Part shown: piece after piece, positions 17,995 through 27,019 of the stretch
Layout of the letters: each line of letters begins with the position of its first letter
Numbering within the stretch: the first letter of the stretch is position 1
Assembly (NCBI RefSeq): GCF_008124605.1
Contig: NZ_VRYN01000003.1
Span: forward strand, 140,420-204,419
Direction: 5' to 3'
DNA: 64,000 nucleotides
Origin: Halobacterium salinarum DSM 3754
GTDB taxonomy: Archaea > Halobacteriota > Halobacteria > Halobacteriales > Halobacteriaceae
Notes under the pieces: model-generated
Databases searched by the model: none
Told to the model about the DNA's origin: nothing
The model's input: the letters and a program-made list of their open reading frames with translations, nothing else
Made by a program: the position numbers and the translations under genes

Positions 17995-19353
17995 ATGGTA
18001 GTGACTTCAGCCGCCGGGACCGTGTTGGTGACCGTCGACTCGCTGCGAGCGGACGCGCGATCCCGGGTCGAGACGCCGACCCTGGACGCGCTCGCGGACT
18101 CGGGCACGGTCTTCGAGCGCGCGTACGCCCACGGGAACTGGACGCCGTTCTCGTTCCCGAGCGTGCTCGGGGACAGCCACGTGTTCGCTGCCGACGGCGC
18201 GATCGGCGTCGGTGACACCACGCTGGCCGGCCGTCTCGCCGACGCCGGCGTCCGGACTGCCGGCGTCAACGCCGCCAACGGGTTCCTCACCGAACACTGG
18301 GGGTACGACCGCGGTTTCGACACCTACGACGCGTTCACGGACACGAACTCGCGGCTCGGGCGCACGCTCGCCGCACACCCCACCGTCCAGGGGTGGCTGC
18401 AGGTCGGGGCGTCGCCGTTCCGGCGGCGCAGCGACGGCCGCGAGCGCGTCGACGCCACGCGCATGCTCGACATCGAGGACCGCGCCGTCGAGTTCCTGTC
18501 GGCGGCCAGCGAGCCGTTTTTCCTCTGGCTGCATTACATGGACACCCACACGCCGTACGTCCCCGCGCCGCGCCACCTGCGTGCGACGACGGACCGCCGG
18601 GGCGCAATGTTGGGCATGCTGTCGGCGCACCTCCGCGTCGGCCTCGGGCTGACGGTGAGCTCGGCCACGGCCGGCGAGCTGCACACCCTCTACGACGCGA
18701 CCGTGCGCCAGGTCGACACCAGCATCGGGCGCGTGCTGGCGGCGCTCGGCGACCGCCGCGAGGACACCATGGTGGTGGTGGCTGGGGACCACGGCGAGGA
18801 GTTCCTCGAACACGGCCACCTCGCGCATTACCCGAAGCTCTACGACGAGCTGGTGCACGTGCCGTTGCTCGTTGACCATCCGGCCGGCGCGGGCGGGCGG
18901 GTGTCGACGGCGGTCGGCCTCTCCGACGTGCCCGCGACCGTGCTCGACGTGATGGGCGGCTCGACACGGGGGTTCACCGGTGAGAGCCTCGCCCCCGAGA
19001 TCCGCGCCGGGACGGAGCCGACCCGCGGCCCGATCACGTCGGTCGCAGTACGCGGGGCGTCGGTGACACAACAACCGATCCCGCGCCACCTCGGTGCCGG
19101 TCGCCCGCTCGTCAGCGCGCGCGACGGCCGCTGGACGTACATCCGCGACCCCGAGCGCGACACCCACGAGCTGTACGACCGTGCCAGCGATCCGGGCGAG
19201 CAGACGGACGTGTCCGGCACCGCGGATCCACCGCTGGACGCCCTGCACGCAGCGACACGCCAGCGGCTGGACGCGATCCGAACCGACGGCGACGCCGCGG
19301 CCGCCACGCCGGACGACGTCGAACGCCGACTCTCCGCGCTCGGGTACCGCTGA
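17995..19353 (+). CDS. sulfatase / alkaline phosphatase-fold hydrolase
   Basis: A 452-aa protein with the sulfatase fold: metal-site TVDSLRAD at the N-terminus, TPTLDALADSGTVFERAYAHGNWTPFSFPSVL around the nucleophile, WLHYMDTHTPYVPA in the middle, and VVVAGDHGEEFLEHGHLAHYP carrying the second metal pair. The usual formylglycine motif C/SxPxR is not present at the nucleophile position; the likely nucleophile is a Thr or Ser in TPFSF, as in phosphonate/phosphodiester relatives. So sulfate-ester activity is doubtful. No signal peptide. The ATG was preferred to GTG starts 15-17 bases upstream. Confidence 0.8.
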   Translation: MVVTSAAGTVLVTVDSLRADARSRVETPTLDALADSGTVFERAYAHGNWTPFSFPSVLGDSHVFAADGAIGVGDTTLAGRLADAGVRTAGVNAANGFLTEHWGYDRGFDTYDAFTDTNSRLGRTLAAHPTVQGWLQVGASPFRRRSDGRERVDATRMLDIEDRAVEFLSAASEPFFLWLHYMDTHTPYVPAPRHLRATTDRRGAMLGMLSAHLRVGLGLTVSSATAGELHTLYDATVRQVDTSIGRVLAALGDRREDTMVVVAGDHGEEFLEHGHLAHYPKLYDELVHVPLLVDHPAGAGGRVSTAVGLSDVPATVLDVMGGSTRGFTGESLAPEIRAGTEPTRGPITSVAVRGASVTQQPIPRHLGAGRPLVSARDGRWTYIRDPERDTHELYDRASDPGEQTDVSGTADPPLDALHAATRQRLDAIRTDGDAAAATPDDVERRLSALGYR

Positions 19354-19428
19354 CCAGACACCAATACCGGCAGCGGGCGTCCATTTGGAAACGTATTTGC
19401 CATGGTCTATCGTGATGGTGAACAACCG

Positions 19429-20994
19429 ATGTCGAATCTCGTTACCAACGTCCAAACCTCGGCGACCGAGCTTCCGGATCACCCCGCAGTCGTGTACGAC
19501 GACCACACCCACACCTACAGCGACCTCTGGGAGCGAACCGGACAGTTCGCGGCCGCGCTCCGCGACCACGGCGTGACCCCGGACGACCGGGTCGCGCTGT
19601 ACCTCCCGAACCTCCCACAGTACGTGACGGCGTTCCACGGCGCGCTCCGCGCCGGCTGCGTCGTGGTGCCGATGAACCCACAGTACAAGACCCGCGAAAT
19701 CGAGTACTTGCTGTCCGATTCCGGGGCGTCAGTGGTGGTGGCGCTGGCCGACGGTGCGTCCACCGTCGAGGACGTGCGCGCGGAGACCGCCGTCGACACC
19801 GTGGTCACGGTCGGCGGCGACGCCGACGTTGGCACGCCGTTCGAGGCTTTCCTCGACACCGGCAGCGACGACACGGTTGCGCCCCGCGACGACGACGACC
19901 TCGCCGTGCAGCCGTACACCTCCGGCACCACCGGCCAGCCCAAAGGCGTCCAGCTCACACACCACAACCTCGCGTCGAACGCCGAGCAGTCCATGGACAT
20001 CGTGCCCGACGGCCTCCAACCCGCGGACCGCAAGATCGGGGTGTTGCCGTTGTTCCACATCTACGGCATGACCGTCGGCATGAACGCCGCGCTGTTCGCC
20101 GGCGCGACGTTCTACCCGATGCCCAGGTGGGACACCGAGGACGCGATGTCGCTGGTCGCGGACGCCGAACTCACCCTCTTCGACGGCGTCCCCACGATGT
20201 ACAACGACATCATCACACACCCCAACGCCGAGGAGTTCGACCTGTCGTCGGTCCGGCGCTGCACCGTCGGCGGCTCCGGCATCCCCACCGAGGTGTTGCG
20301 GAAGTTCGAGGAGCTGTACACCGCAAAGATCGACGAGGGGTACGGGCTCACGGAGACCAGCCCGGTGACACACTTCAACAGCCCCAACTGGGGGCGTCGC
20401 GTGGGCTCGATCGGGAAGCCGCTGGCGGGGATCGACGCCCGCATCGTCACCGACGACTTCGAATCGGTGCCACCCGTCGACGAGGGCCCCGTCGACGAGT
20501 CCGACCACGACATGGACGACATCACGGGCGAGCTGGTGGTGTCGGGGCCGAACGTGATGGCGGGCTATCTCGACCTCCCGGAGGCCAACCGCAAGGCGTT
20601 CACCGAGGCCGACGGGAAGCGCTGGTTCCACACGGGTGATCTGGGCTACCACGACGCGGACGGCTACTTCTACATCGTCGACCGCAAGACGCACATGATC
20701 AACACCGCGGGGTACAACGTCTACCCCCGTGAGGTCGAGGAGTTGCTGTTCGAGCACGACGCCATCGCGGACGCCGCCGTGGTCGGCGTGCCCGACGAGC
20801 GCCGCGGCGAAACGGTCAAAGCGTACGTGGTGCGGGCACCCGACACGGACGTGTCCGCCGACGAGATCCGGGAGTTCTGTCTGACGAACCTCGCCGAGTA
20901 CAAACACCCACGCACGGTCGAGTTCGTCGAGCAGCTGCCCCGCACCACCACGGGGAAGATCAAGAAGCACGAACTCGTCCCCGACGAGGACTGA
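19429..20994 (+). CDS. long-chain fatty-acid-CoA ligase (AMP-binding)
   Basis: A 521-aa member of the ANL superfamily. The P-loop YTSGTTGQPKG is at residues ~163-173; then GYGLTETSPV, the adenylate motif WFHTGDLGYHDADGYFYIVDR, and the C-terminal lysine in PRTTTGKIKKHE. It activates a carboxylic acid to acyl-AMP and then acyl-CoA. The ATG at 19429 (MSNLVTNVQTSA) was chosen because a TATA-like tatttgc lies about 34 bases before it; a second ATG at 19402 is closer than expected. Medium/long-chain substrate is family-level inference. Confidence 0.9.
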   Translation: MSNLVTNVQTSATELPDHPAVVYDDHTHTYSDLWERTGQFAAALRDHGVTPDDRVALYLPNLPQYVTAFHGALRAGCVVVPMNPQYKTREIEYLLSDSGASVVVALADGASTVEDVRAETAVDTVVTVGGDADVGTPFEAFLDTGSDDTVAPRDDDDLAVQPYTSGTTGQPKGVQLTHHNLASNAEQSMDIVPDGLQPADRKIGVLPLFHIYGMTVGMNAALFAGATFYPMPRWDTEDAMSLVADAELTLFDGVPTMYNDIITHPNAEEFDLSSVRRCTVGGSGIPTEVLRKFEELYTAKIDEGYGLTETSPVTHFNSPNWGRRVGSIGKPLAGIDARIVTDDFESVPPVDEGPVDESDHDMDDITGELVVSGPNVMAGYLDLPEANRKAFTEADGKRWFHTGDLGYHDADGYFYIVDRKTHMINTAGYNVYPREVEELLFEHDAIADAAVVGVPDERRGETVKAYVVRAPDTDVSADEIREFCLTNLAEYKHPRTVEFVEQLPRTTTGKIKKHELVPDED

Positions 20995-21009
20995 CCCGGC
21001 GCGACCCGC

Positions 21010-21810
21010 TCAGAAGCGGGCCGCGAGTCGGGCGGCGTCGCGGGTGTCGTGCCCGCAGAAGACGTCCGCGGTCGTGCGCCGGGCGAGATCGCGGACGCGA
21101 CGGCGGCTCTCCCGCCAGTCGGCAAGCGAGGACAGCAGACTGGTGGCCATCGGGACGCCGTCCTCGTAGTTCTCGCGCTGGTAGGCCTCGTCGCCCGCGA
21201 CGATCGCGGGCGCAGCGCCGTCCTCGGGTTCCAGGTACAGCCCCAGGAGGCCGGGCGTGTGGCCGGGCAGATGCAACAGATCGAGCCCGGGGTAGAGCTG
21301 GCGGCGGCCGCGGTCGACGGCGACCACGCGCCAGTTCAGCGCACGGTCGAAGTCCGGACTGTGGTACGCGATCGACCCGGTGTCCGTCGCCGCGCTGCGG
21401 TAGGCGTAGCCGAGCTCGCGCTCGTGGACGTAGATCGGCGTGTCCGTGCCCGCGAAATGCCGAAGGCCGCCGGCGTGGTCGAGATGGAGGTGACTCGCCA
21501 CGACGGCGTCGATGTCGCTGATGGCGGTGCCGGCGTCAGCGAGCGCGGCCGGCAGCGTGTGCTCGTCGGCGTCCTCGTGGTGGAACGCCTCGAAGAGGGG
21601 TGTCGGCCAGTAGCCGTCGCCGGCGTCGGGGTGGCTGCCCGTATCCCAGAGCACGGTCCCCTTCGGGTGGTCGATGAGGAGGTTGTACACCGGACACTCG
21701 ACGAGCGCGTGCTCGGGGTCGGGGTCGGCGACGGTCGCCATCGTCGAGGAGTCGATCATGTACGCCCTGTCCGCGGTGATGGTGCCGCGGTCGAGGTAGT
21801 GAACGTCCAC
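21010..21810 (-). CDS. MBL-fold lactonase-like hydrolase
   Basis: A 266-aa metallo-beta-lactamase-fold protein. SHLHLDHAGGLRHF is the HxHxDH metal site; YVHERELGYAYR, HLPGHTPGLLGLYL and IVAGDEAY and a final GHD complete the pattern. The order and the YNLLIDHPKGTVLWDTGSHPDAG N-terminus resemble N-acyl-homoserine lactonases of the AttM/AiiA group. Start is a GTG (VDVHYLDRG) since the frame upstream is antisense to the SDR gene and has no acidic composition. It is divergent from the SDR gene. Whether lactones are the substrate is not shown. Confidence 0.8.
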   Translation of the reverse strand: MDVHYLDRGTITADRAYMIDSSTMATVADPDPEHALVECPVYNLLIDHPKGTVLWDTGSHPDAGDGYWPTPLFEAFHHEDADEHTLPAALADAGTAISDIDAVVASHLHLDHAGGLRHFAGTDTPIYVHERELGYAYRSAATDTGSIAYHSPDFDRALNWRVVAVDRGRRQLYPGLDLLHLPGHTPGLLGLYLEPEDGAAPAIVAGDEAYQRENYEDGVPMATSLLSSLADWRESRRRVRDLARRTTADVFCGHDTRDAARLAARF

Positions 21811-21880
21811 ACCGGGTGGTGACGTGGCGGCCCCAAAGTTCGGTCGGGGGAACCGTCCGGTAGTTGTTAGACGTTGACAT

Positions 21881-21890
21881 AGATTTATCC
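21881..21890 (+). promoter_or_regulatory. TATA box upstream of the SDR gene
   Basis: The element agatttatcc is centred about 28 bases before the ATG at 21914, so the SDR-LLM transcript is probably leaderless. Confidence 0.55.
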
Positions 21891-21913
21891 GGGGCGGCGG
21901 GGAAGCCACGACC

Positions 21914-22681
21914 ATGACAGACAGATCTGTGGTGTCCGGGACGGCGATCGTCACCGGCGCTTCCAGCGGGATCGGCCGGGCGACCGCCGAGCGACTGGCG
22001 GCCGACGGCGCACGCGTCGTGCTCTGCTCGCGCGACCACGCGGACGTCGACGCGGTTGCCGACGCCATCCGAACGGACGGCGGCACCGCCCTCCCCGTCG
22101 AGTGCGACGTCACCGACCGCGACGCCGTCGACGCGCTCGTCGAAGCCACCGTCCACGAGTTCGGCGGCCTGGACGTGCTCGTGAACAACGCCGGCGCGAG
22201 CTTCGTCGCGCCGTTCGACGACATCTCGCGGAACGGCTGGGACCGCATCATCGACGTGAACCTCGGCGGCACCTACAACTGCACGCAGGCCGCCGCCGAA
22301 CAGCTGAAACGCGACGGCGGCGGGGCCGTGGTGAACGTCGCCAGCGTCGCCGGCCAGGAGGGGTCGCCACACATGAGCCACTACGCCGCCGCGAAGGCCG
22401 GCATCATCACGCTCACGCGGACGCTGGCCGCCGAGTGGGCACCCGCGGGTGTACGCGTGAACTGCATCGCCCCCGGGTTCGTCGCGACCCCCGGACTGGA
22501 CGCACAGATGGGCGTCAGTGCGGCCGACATCGACCGACGGGAGGTCGCCCGGCGCATCGGCACCAGCGCCGAGATCGCCGACGCGATCCGGTTTCTCGCC
22601 AGCCCCGCGGCGTCGTTCGTGGTCGGTGAGACGCTCACCGCCGCCGGCGTCCCGCAGGGCGAGGAGGTGCCGTCGCCGTGA
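21914..22681 (+). CDS. short-chain dehydrogenase/reductase
   Basis: A 255-aa Rossmann-fold NAD(P)-dependent oxidoreductase. The cofactor loop TGASSGIG is at residues ~14-21; NNAGA follows near residue 90; the catalytic Ser/Tyr/Lys triad is Ser in NVASVAG, Tyr in SHYAAAKAG and its Lys. The pattern is close to FabG/3-oxoacyl-ACP reductase-like enzymes. Its stop overlaps the GTG start of the next gene (GTGA), so both are one transcript. Substrate unknown. Confidence 0.9.
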   Translation: MTDRSVVSGTAIVTGASSGIGRATAERLAADGARVVLCSRDHADVDAVADAIRTDGGTALPVECDVTDRDAVDALVEATVHEFGGLDVLVNNAGASFVAPFDDISRNGWDRIIDVNLGGTYNCTQAAAEQLKRDGGGAVVNVASVAGQEGSPHMSHYAAAKAGIITLTRTLAAEWAPAGVRVNCIAPGFVATPGLDAQMGVSAADIDRREVARRIGTSAEIADAIRFLASPAASFVVGETLTAAGVPQGEEVPSP

Positions 22682-23694
22682 CCCGCCGCACCGTCCACCT
22701 CCCGGTCGCCGCCCAGGACAGTCTCGCGGACATCACCGACATCGCCGAACGCGCCGAAACCCTCGGCTACGACCGCGTGTGGTTCCCCGAAACCTGGGGC
22801 CGGGACGCCGCAACGACGCTGACCGCGATCGCCGACCGCACCACCGACATCGGCATCGGCACCAGCATCATCAACACCTACTCCCGGAGTCCCGCGCTCG
22901 TCGGACAGACCGCCGCCACGCTCCAGGAGCACTCCGGGGGCCGGTTCCGGCTCGGAATGGGGCCCAGCGGCCCCGCGGTCATCCAGGGGTGGCACGGCCA
23001 GTCGTTCGAGCGCCCGCTGCGCCGCACCCGCGAGTACATCGATGTCGTGCGCGCCGTCCTCACCGGCGACCCGGTCGACTACGACGGCGACCTGATCCAA
23101 ACCCAGGGGTTCCGACTGCGCCAGGACGCCCCCGACCCCGCGCCCGCCATCGACGTGACCGGCATGGGCCCGAAAGCCGTCGAGCTCGCCGGCCGGTTCG
23201 CCGACGGCTGGCACGCGTTGCTGTTCACCGCGGACGGCATCCGGGAGCGCCTGGCCGACCTCCGGCGCGGGATGGATCTCGGTGACCGCGACGCCGACGC
23301 CGTCCAGACCACGCTCGTGGTGCCGTGCTGTGCGCAGCCCGACGCCGCCGCCGCCCGGGACCTGACCCGCCAACACCTCGCGTTCTACGTCGGCGGCATG
23401 GGCGAGTTCTACCGGGACAGCCTCGCCAGGCAGGGCTACGAGGCTCCCGCCACCGATGTCTACGACGCCTGGCAGGACGGCGACCACGAGCGAGCGGTCG
23501 GCCTCGTCACCGACGACCTCTTGGACGCGTTCGCAGCGGCGGGCACGCAGGCCGACGTGCGGGACCGACTGGCGGCATTCGCGGGTATTGACGGCGTCGA
23601 CGCGGTCGCGGTGTCGTTCCCGCGGGCCGCCGACAACGCCGTGATCGACGACACACTGGCGGCCGTCGCGCCCGCCCCGGCGCACACGCCCTAA
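22678..23694 (+). CDS. LLM-class flavin/F420-dependent oxidoreductase
   Basis: A 338-aa TIM-barrel luciferase-like protein starting with GTG. Characteristic segments are ERAETLGYDRVWFPETWGRDA, IGTSIINTYSRSPALVGQTAATL and GGRFRLGMGPSGP, typical of F420-dependent methylene-tetrahydromethanopterin reductase (Mer) relatives in haloarchaea, which use F420 or flavin. Haloarchaea have F420. Translation is coupled to the SDR by a four-base overlap, so the pair may act on the same metabolite. Precise substrate unknown; true Mer function is not implied. Confidence 0.85.
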   Translation: MTRRTVHLPVAAQDSLADITDIAERAETLGYDRVWFPETWGRDAATTLTAIADRTTDIGIGTSIINTYSRSPALVGQTAATLQEHSGGRFRLGMGPSGPAVIQGWHGQSFERPLRRTREYIDVVRAVLTGDPVDYDGDLIQTQGFRLRQDAPDPAPAIDVTGMGPKAVELAGRFADGWHALLFTADGIRERLADLRRGMDLGDRDADAVQTTLVVPCCAQPDAAAARDLTRQHLAFYVGGMGEFYRDSLARQGYEAPATDVYDAWQDGDHERAVGLVTDDLLDAFAAAGTQADVRDRLAAFAGIDGVDAVAVSFPRAADNAVIDDTLAAVAPAPAHTP

Positions 23695-23710
23695 CGCACT
23701 GCGTCGGCCG

Positions 23711-24388
23711 CTACGTCACGGCGTCGATCGCCGCGCGTCGCCCGTCGAGCACCCCAAACGCCTCCCCACGGCGGGTTTCCAGCCACCGCAGGAGCCGCGC
23801 CGCCCACGCCAGCTTCCGGCGCTTCTCCTCGGTCACCGTGTGGTCGTCGAACGCCCACCCCGGGAACCGGAGGGCGGCCGCGCCACAGTGGTCAGCGAGA
23901 AACGCCGCGCGGTCGCCGTCGGTGAACCCGCCGTGGTCCACCACTGGCCCCGTGGGCGCGGCCTGTGTCGTCGCCAGCACGTGAGTGGTGTCGTAGGTCG
24001 GGACGTGCTCGCGGATCGCGGCGATGTTGTCGCCGTGCGCGTGCACGGCCACCGGCGTCCCCTGCGCCGTCAGTCGGCGCGCCGTCTCGGGGTTCTTGTC
24101 CAGATCCGTGACCATGAGATCGACCTCGATGCCGGCGTCGGCCAGCACGTCCACGGCCGTTGAGGCCGCGAACACGCGGTCCGCGGCGGCGGCCACCTCG
24201 CGTTCGTCGGCCAGCGTCGGTGCGCCGCCCGCGATCGCCACCGTCTGGCCCGTGCAGTCCAGGCGCGCCATATCGAAGGGCTCGGCGTGCGCCGCCAGCA
24301 CGTCGCGTGCGCGCCTGTCGGCGGCCTGCTCGTAGCCGAACGCAGCACACACGTCGTCGTACACCGGCTGCCAGTCGTCGTACTCCAT
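23711..24388 (-). CDS. mptE: 6-hydroxymethylpterin diphosphokinase MptE-like (DUF115)
   Basis: A 225-aa protein of the DUF115/MptE type, the archaeal non-homologous replacement for FolK: it pyrophosphorylates 6-hydroxymethyl-7,8-dihydropterin for folate or methanopterin. Visible features are TVAIAGGAPTLADE (nucleotide-binding start), VDLMVTDLDKNPETA (the conserved TDLD pocket) and HAHGDNI. It follows folP on the same strand, which supports a folate role because the pterin pyrophosphate is the FolP substrate. A minus-strand TATA-like element 26 bases upstream suggests a promoter of its own. Confidence 0.88.
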   Translation of the reverse strand: MEYDDWQPVYDDVCAAFGYEQAADRRARDVLAAHAEPFDMARLDCTGQTVAIAGGAPTLADEREVAAAADRVFAASTAVDVLADAGIEVDLMVTDLDKNPETARRLTAQGTPVAVHAHGDNIAAIREHVPTYDTTHVLATTQAAPTGPVVDHGGFTDGDRAAFLADHCGAAALRFPGWAFDDHTVTEEKRRKLAWAARLLRWLETRRGEAFGVLDGRRAAIDAVT

Positions 24389-24408
24389 GCGCGCCGCTAC
24401 AAGCCCTG

Positions 24409-24417
24409 AAATAATGA
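24409..24417 (-). promoter_or_regulatory. TATA-like element upstream of mptE
   Basis: On the minus strand it reads cattattt, centred about 26 bases before the mptE ATG. It would allow mptE to be transcribed apart from folP. Confidence 0.4.
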
Positions 24418-24519
24418 GGATTCCGTGGTCCGAGCCGGGATCCCCCGCAGCGTACCCCTACCCAGCGGGCGTCCGGCTTCCATGCTGACGTTTTTTCGCC
24501 GCCGGTATAAGTTTTCTCG

Positions 24520-25638
24520 TTACTCCCCGGCCGTCCGGAATATCTCCGCCAGGGTTGCAAGCACGCTGTCGCCGTCCGTGGCGGCCGCCAGCCCCGCGCC
24601 AGCCTCACGGAGCGCCCCCGCTGTGCCGGCGACGAGCGTCGGGTCCGTGCCGGAGACCGCGACCCCAGTCGCCGCCAGCGCGTCCCGGTCGTCGGCCGAC
24701 AGCCCCGTGACCTCGTAGGCGCGCGCGACGGCGTCGGCCGCCCCATCAGCGCCGAGCCGGTCGGCGTGGCGCATCGCCGCCGGGAGCGTCGTCACGTCCA
24801 ACTGTTCGATGTGGCTGGTGTGCGTGCGGTCGGGCGTGAACTCGTGGCCGATGAGCGCCGCGTCACGCGTCTCGGCGACGTCGTGGGTCCGAACCACGTG
24901 TGCGCCGCGCTCGACGGCCATCGCGGTCGCCGCCAGCGACACCGGCAGCGCCCCCGCCGTGTCCCGGCCGGCGATCTCCCGCAGGAAGTTCTTGCGGTTG
25001 ATCGAAACCAACATCGGGTAGCCGTACCCGCGGAACTCCCGCAGCCGGTCGAACGTCTCGCGGTCGTCGGCCAGCGTCTTCTCGGTGCTCCACCCGCCGA
25101 ACGCCGGATCAACGATGGTCTTGTCGGTGAACCCGTGCAGCGACAGCGCGTCGTAGATGTCGTCGACGGATTCGATGGCCCCCGGGCGTTCGAGGTCCGG
25201 CGGGCTCGCCATCTTCGCGACCGCGACGTCGTGGGCCTCACAGACCGCCGGCATCTCGGGGTCCGCGAACCCACAGATGTCGTTGACCATGTCGAAGCCA
25301 GCCGCCAGCGCCTCGTCGGCGACCTCGCTGTACCGGGTTTCGATGGAGAACACCGCCTCCCCCTCGACGCGCTCGATGGTGTCGATGGCCGTCTGGAGGC
25401 GCTCGCGCTCCTGGTCGGCCGACAGCACGTCGAGGTCCTTGTTCGCGGACTCCAGGCCGACATCGACGATGTCAGCGCCCTCCCCGATCAGCTCCGAGTC
25501 GACGTACGCGGCCGCCGCCTCGGGGTCGTCGTACACGCTCGGGTCGTACGGCGACTCCTTCGATACGTTCAACACGCCCATGATTCGTGGCGGGTAGTCG
25601 TCACCGATGGGCAGCCCGGCTGCGTCGACGGTTCGCAT
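24520..25638 (-). CDS. folP: dihydropteroate synthase
   Basis: A 372-aa TIM-barrel enzyme that condenses hydroxymethyl-dihydropterin pyrophosphate with p-aminobenzoate. Motifs are IMGVLNVSKESPYDP (the MGVxNVTPDSF-like pterin loop), IGEGADIVDVGLESANKD (the GAD-I-D-GGES region, here with VGLES), DMVNDICGF, and GAHVVRTHDVAETRDA at the end of the barrel. About 90 C-terminal residues extend past the usual end of FolP and are Ala/Asp-rich and helical, of unknown role. Start MRTVDAAGLPIGDDYPP was chosen; an ATG at 25665 would add 9 residues. It lies just upstream of mptE. Confidence 0.88.
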   Translation of the reverse strand: MRTVDAAGLPIGDDYPPRIMGVLNVSKESPYDPSVYDDPEAAAAYVDSELIGEGADIVDVGLESANKDLDVLSADQERERLQTAIDTIERVEGEAVFSIETRYSEVADEALAAGFDMVNDICGFADPEMPAVCEAHDVAVAKMASPPDLERPGAIESVDDIYDALSLHGFTDKTIVDPAFGGWSTEKTLADDRETFDRLREFRGYGYPMLVSINRKNFLREIAGRDTAGALPVSLAATAMAVERGAHVVRTHDVAETRDAALIGHEFTPDRTHTSHIEQLDVTTLPAAMRHADRLGADGAADAVARAYEVTGLSADDRDALAATGVAVSGTDPTLVAGTAGALREAGAGLAAATDGDSVLATLAEIFRTAGE

Positions 25639-25728
25639 ATCCCTACTGGATGGCGGCACGCTCATAGGTCGTGTGGAATCGGCGCTGGCTTCGGGCGGCT
25701 TTTGTGGGTGCGCCGCCAACGCAGCGCC

Positions 25729-26298
25729 ATGAGCAAAGTGAGCATCGGCCTCCGAGGGTGGCGGTTCGACGAGGATGAACTGTTCGACGGCGACGGGTTC
25801 CGGTCGCGCTCGGAGATGGACGACGACACCAGGCAGCGCCTCGAACGCCTGCCACTGTTGCTCGGCCAGCCCTGTGACGTGTGCTATCTCAGCGACGGCG
25901 ACGACGACGCCACTCCGGACGCCGTCTACGGGGAGCCGGGCGCGGAAGTGCTCGTGTGCAACGCCCACGAGCCGACGTTCTACTACTGGTTCCTGGAGGC
26001 GGGCGGCGACGAACACGAGGGCACGGCGGCGCTCCAGGACGCCTTCCACGAGTGGGTGGCCGCCGGCAACCGCGAGCCCGACTGGTACGGCGGCCCCGAG
26101 CACGTCGAAACCGACCCCGACGCGGTGCCCGACCCGGGGCCGGATACGTCACAGCTCGCACCCGGTGAGCCGGTGCCGGTGACCGTCGACCTCCCCGAGG
26201 ACGAACAGGCCAAACTCGACCTGCTCGAAGCCGCCGACTTCGACGGCGTCAGCGATGACCTGGACATCGACGCCGACTACCCGACCAGCGATGAGTAA
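25729..26298 (+). CDS. haloarchaeal protein of unknown function (189 aa)
   Basis: An acidic cytoplasmic protein starting MSKVSIGLRGWRFDEDE. A CDVCYL pair and a later VCNAH suggest a small metal-binding site. Residues ~85-110 (EPTFYYWFLEAGGDEHEGTA) are aromatic-rich; the C-terminus is very acidic (EAADFDGVSDDLDID) and probably exposed. It overlaps the TrmJ gene by 8 bases (GATGAGTAA), so the two are almost certainly cotranslated. I do not recognise the family. A tRNA- or RNA-related role is suggested only by this coupling. Confidence 0.65.
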   Translation: MSKVSIGLRGWRFDEDELFDGDGFRSRSEMDDDTRQRLERLPLLLGQPCDVCYLSDGDDDATPDAVYGEPGAEVLVCNAHEPTFYYWFLEAGGDEHEGTAALQDAFHEWVAAGNREPDWYGGPEHVETDPDAVPDPGPDTSQLAPGEPVPVTVDLPEDEQAKLDLLEAADFDGVSDDLDIDADYPTSDE

Positions 26299-27016
26299 GC
26301 CCGCCGTCGCCATCGTGGACGCCGAAACCGCCGGGAACGTCGGCACCATCGCGCGAGCGATGAAGAACTTCGGGTTCGAGGAGCTGTTGCTGGTCGACCC
26401 GCCGTATCTCGGCCGCGACTCCGAGGCGTACGGGTTCGCCGGCCACGCCCGCGAGGACATCCTCCCCGAGGCCCGCGAGCTATCCTTCGACGCGCTGGTC
26501 TCGGAGTTCCACACGGTGGGGTTCACCGCCATCACCAACGAGGACGCCACCAGCCACACCCGCTTCCCGTTCCGCACACCGGCGGAGCTCGGGGACAGCC
26601 TCCGTGACGTCGAGGCACCGACCGCGCTCGTCTTCGGCCGGGAGCGCGTCGGCCTGACGAACGACGAACTCGCGCGTATCGACGAAGTGGGGTCGATCCC
26701 CGCGAGCGACGACTACCCCGTGATGAACCTGGGGCAGTCCGCGACGGTCGCACTGTACGAGCTCCGCGACCTCGCGATGAGCGAAACCCAGCTGCCGGAC
26801 GTCGAGCGCCACCGCGCCGACGAGGCGGAAATCGAGCAGTTCTACGAGCACGCCAGCGAGTTCCTCGATGCCGTCGACTACCCCGCCGAAAAGCAGGCCA
26901 AGACGATGCGGATGCTCCGCCGGATGCTGGGCCGCACGCATCCGACCGGCCGCGAAATCAACACCGTCCACGGGCTGTTGCGCCGGGCCGAGACCCAGCT
27001 CCCCGAGGACGACTGA
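26291..27016 (+). CDS. tRNA/rRNA 2'-O-methyltransferase, TrmJ/SpoU type
   Basis: A 241-aa SPOUT methyltransferase. Motif 1 is VDAETAGNVGTIARAMKNFGF (the NxGxxxR pattern with Asn and Arg), motif 2 ALVFGRERVGLTNDEL, motif 3 YPVMNLGQSATVALYELR, which form the knotted SAM site. In archaea such proteins (TrmJ) methylate C32 in tRNA. The ~75-residue C-terminal helix region fits the TrmJ extension. Start MSKPAVAIVDAE was set by motif 1; it overlaps the end of the upstream gene. Substrate assignment is family inference. Confidence 0.88.
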   Translation: MSKPAVAIVDAETAGNVGTIARAMKNFGFEELLLVDPPYLGRDSEAYGFAGHAREDILPEARELSFDALVSEFHTVGFTAITNEDATSHTRFPFRTPAELGDSLRDVEAPTALVFGRERVGLTNDELARIDEVGSIPASDDYPVMNLGQSATVALYELRDLAMSETQLPDVERHRADEAEIEQFYEHASEFLDAVDYPAEKQAKTMRMLRRMLGRTHPTGREINTVHGLLRRAETQLPEDD

Positions 27017-27019
27017 CGG

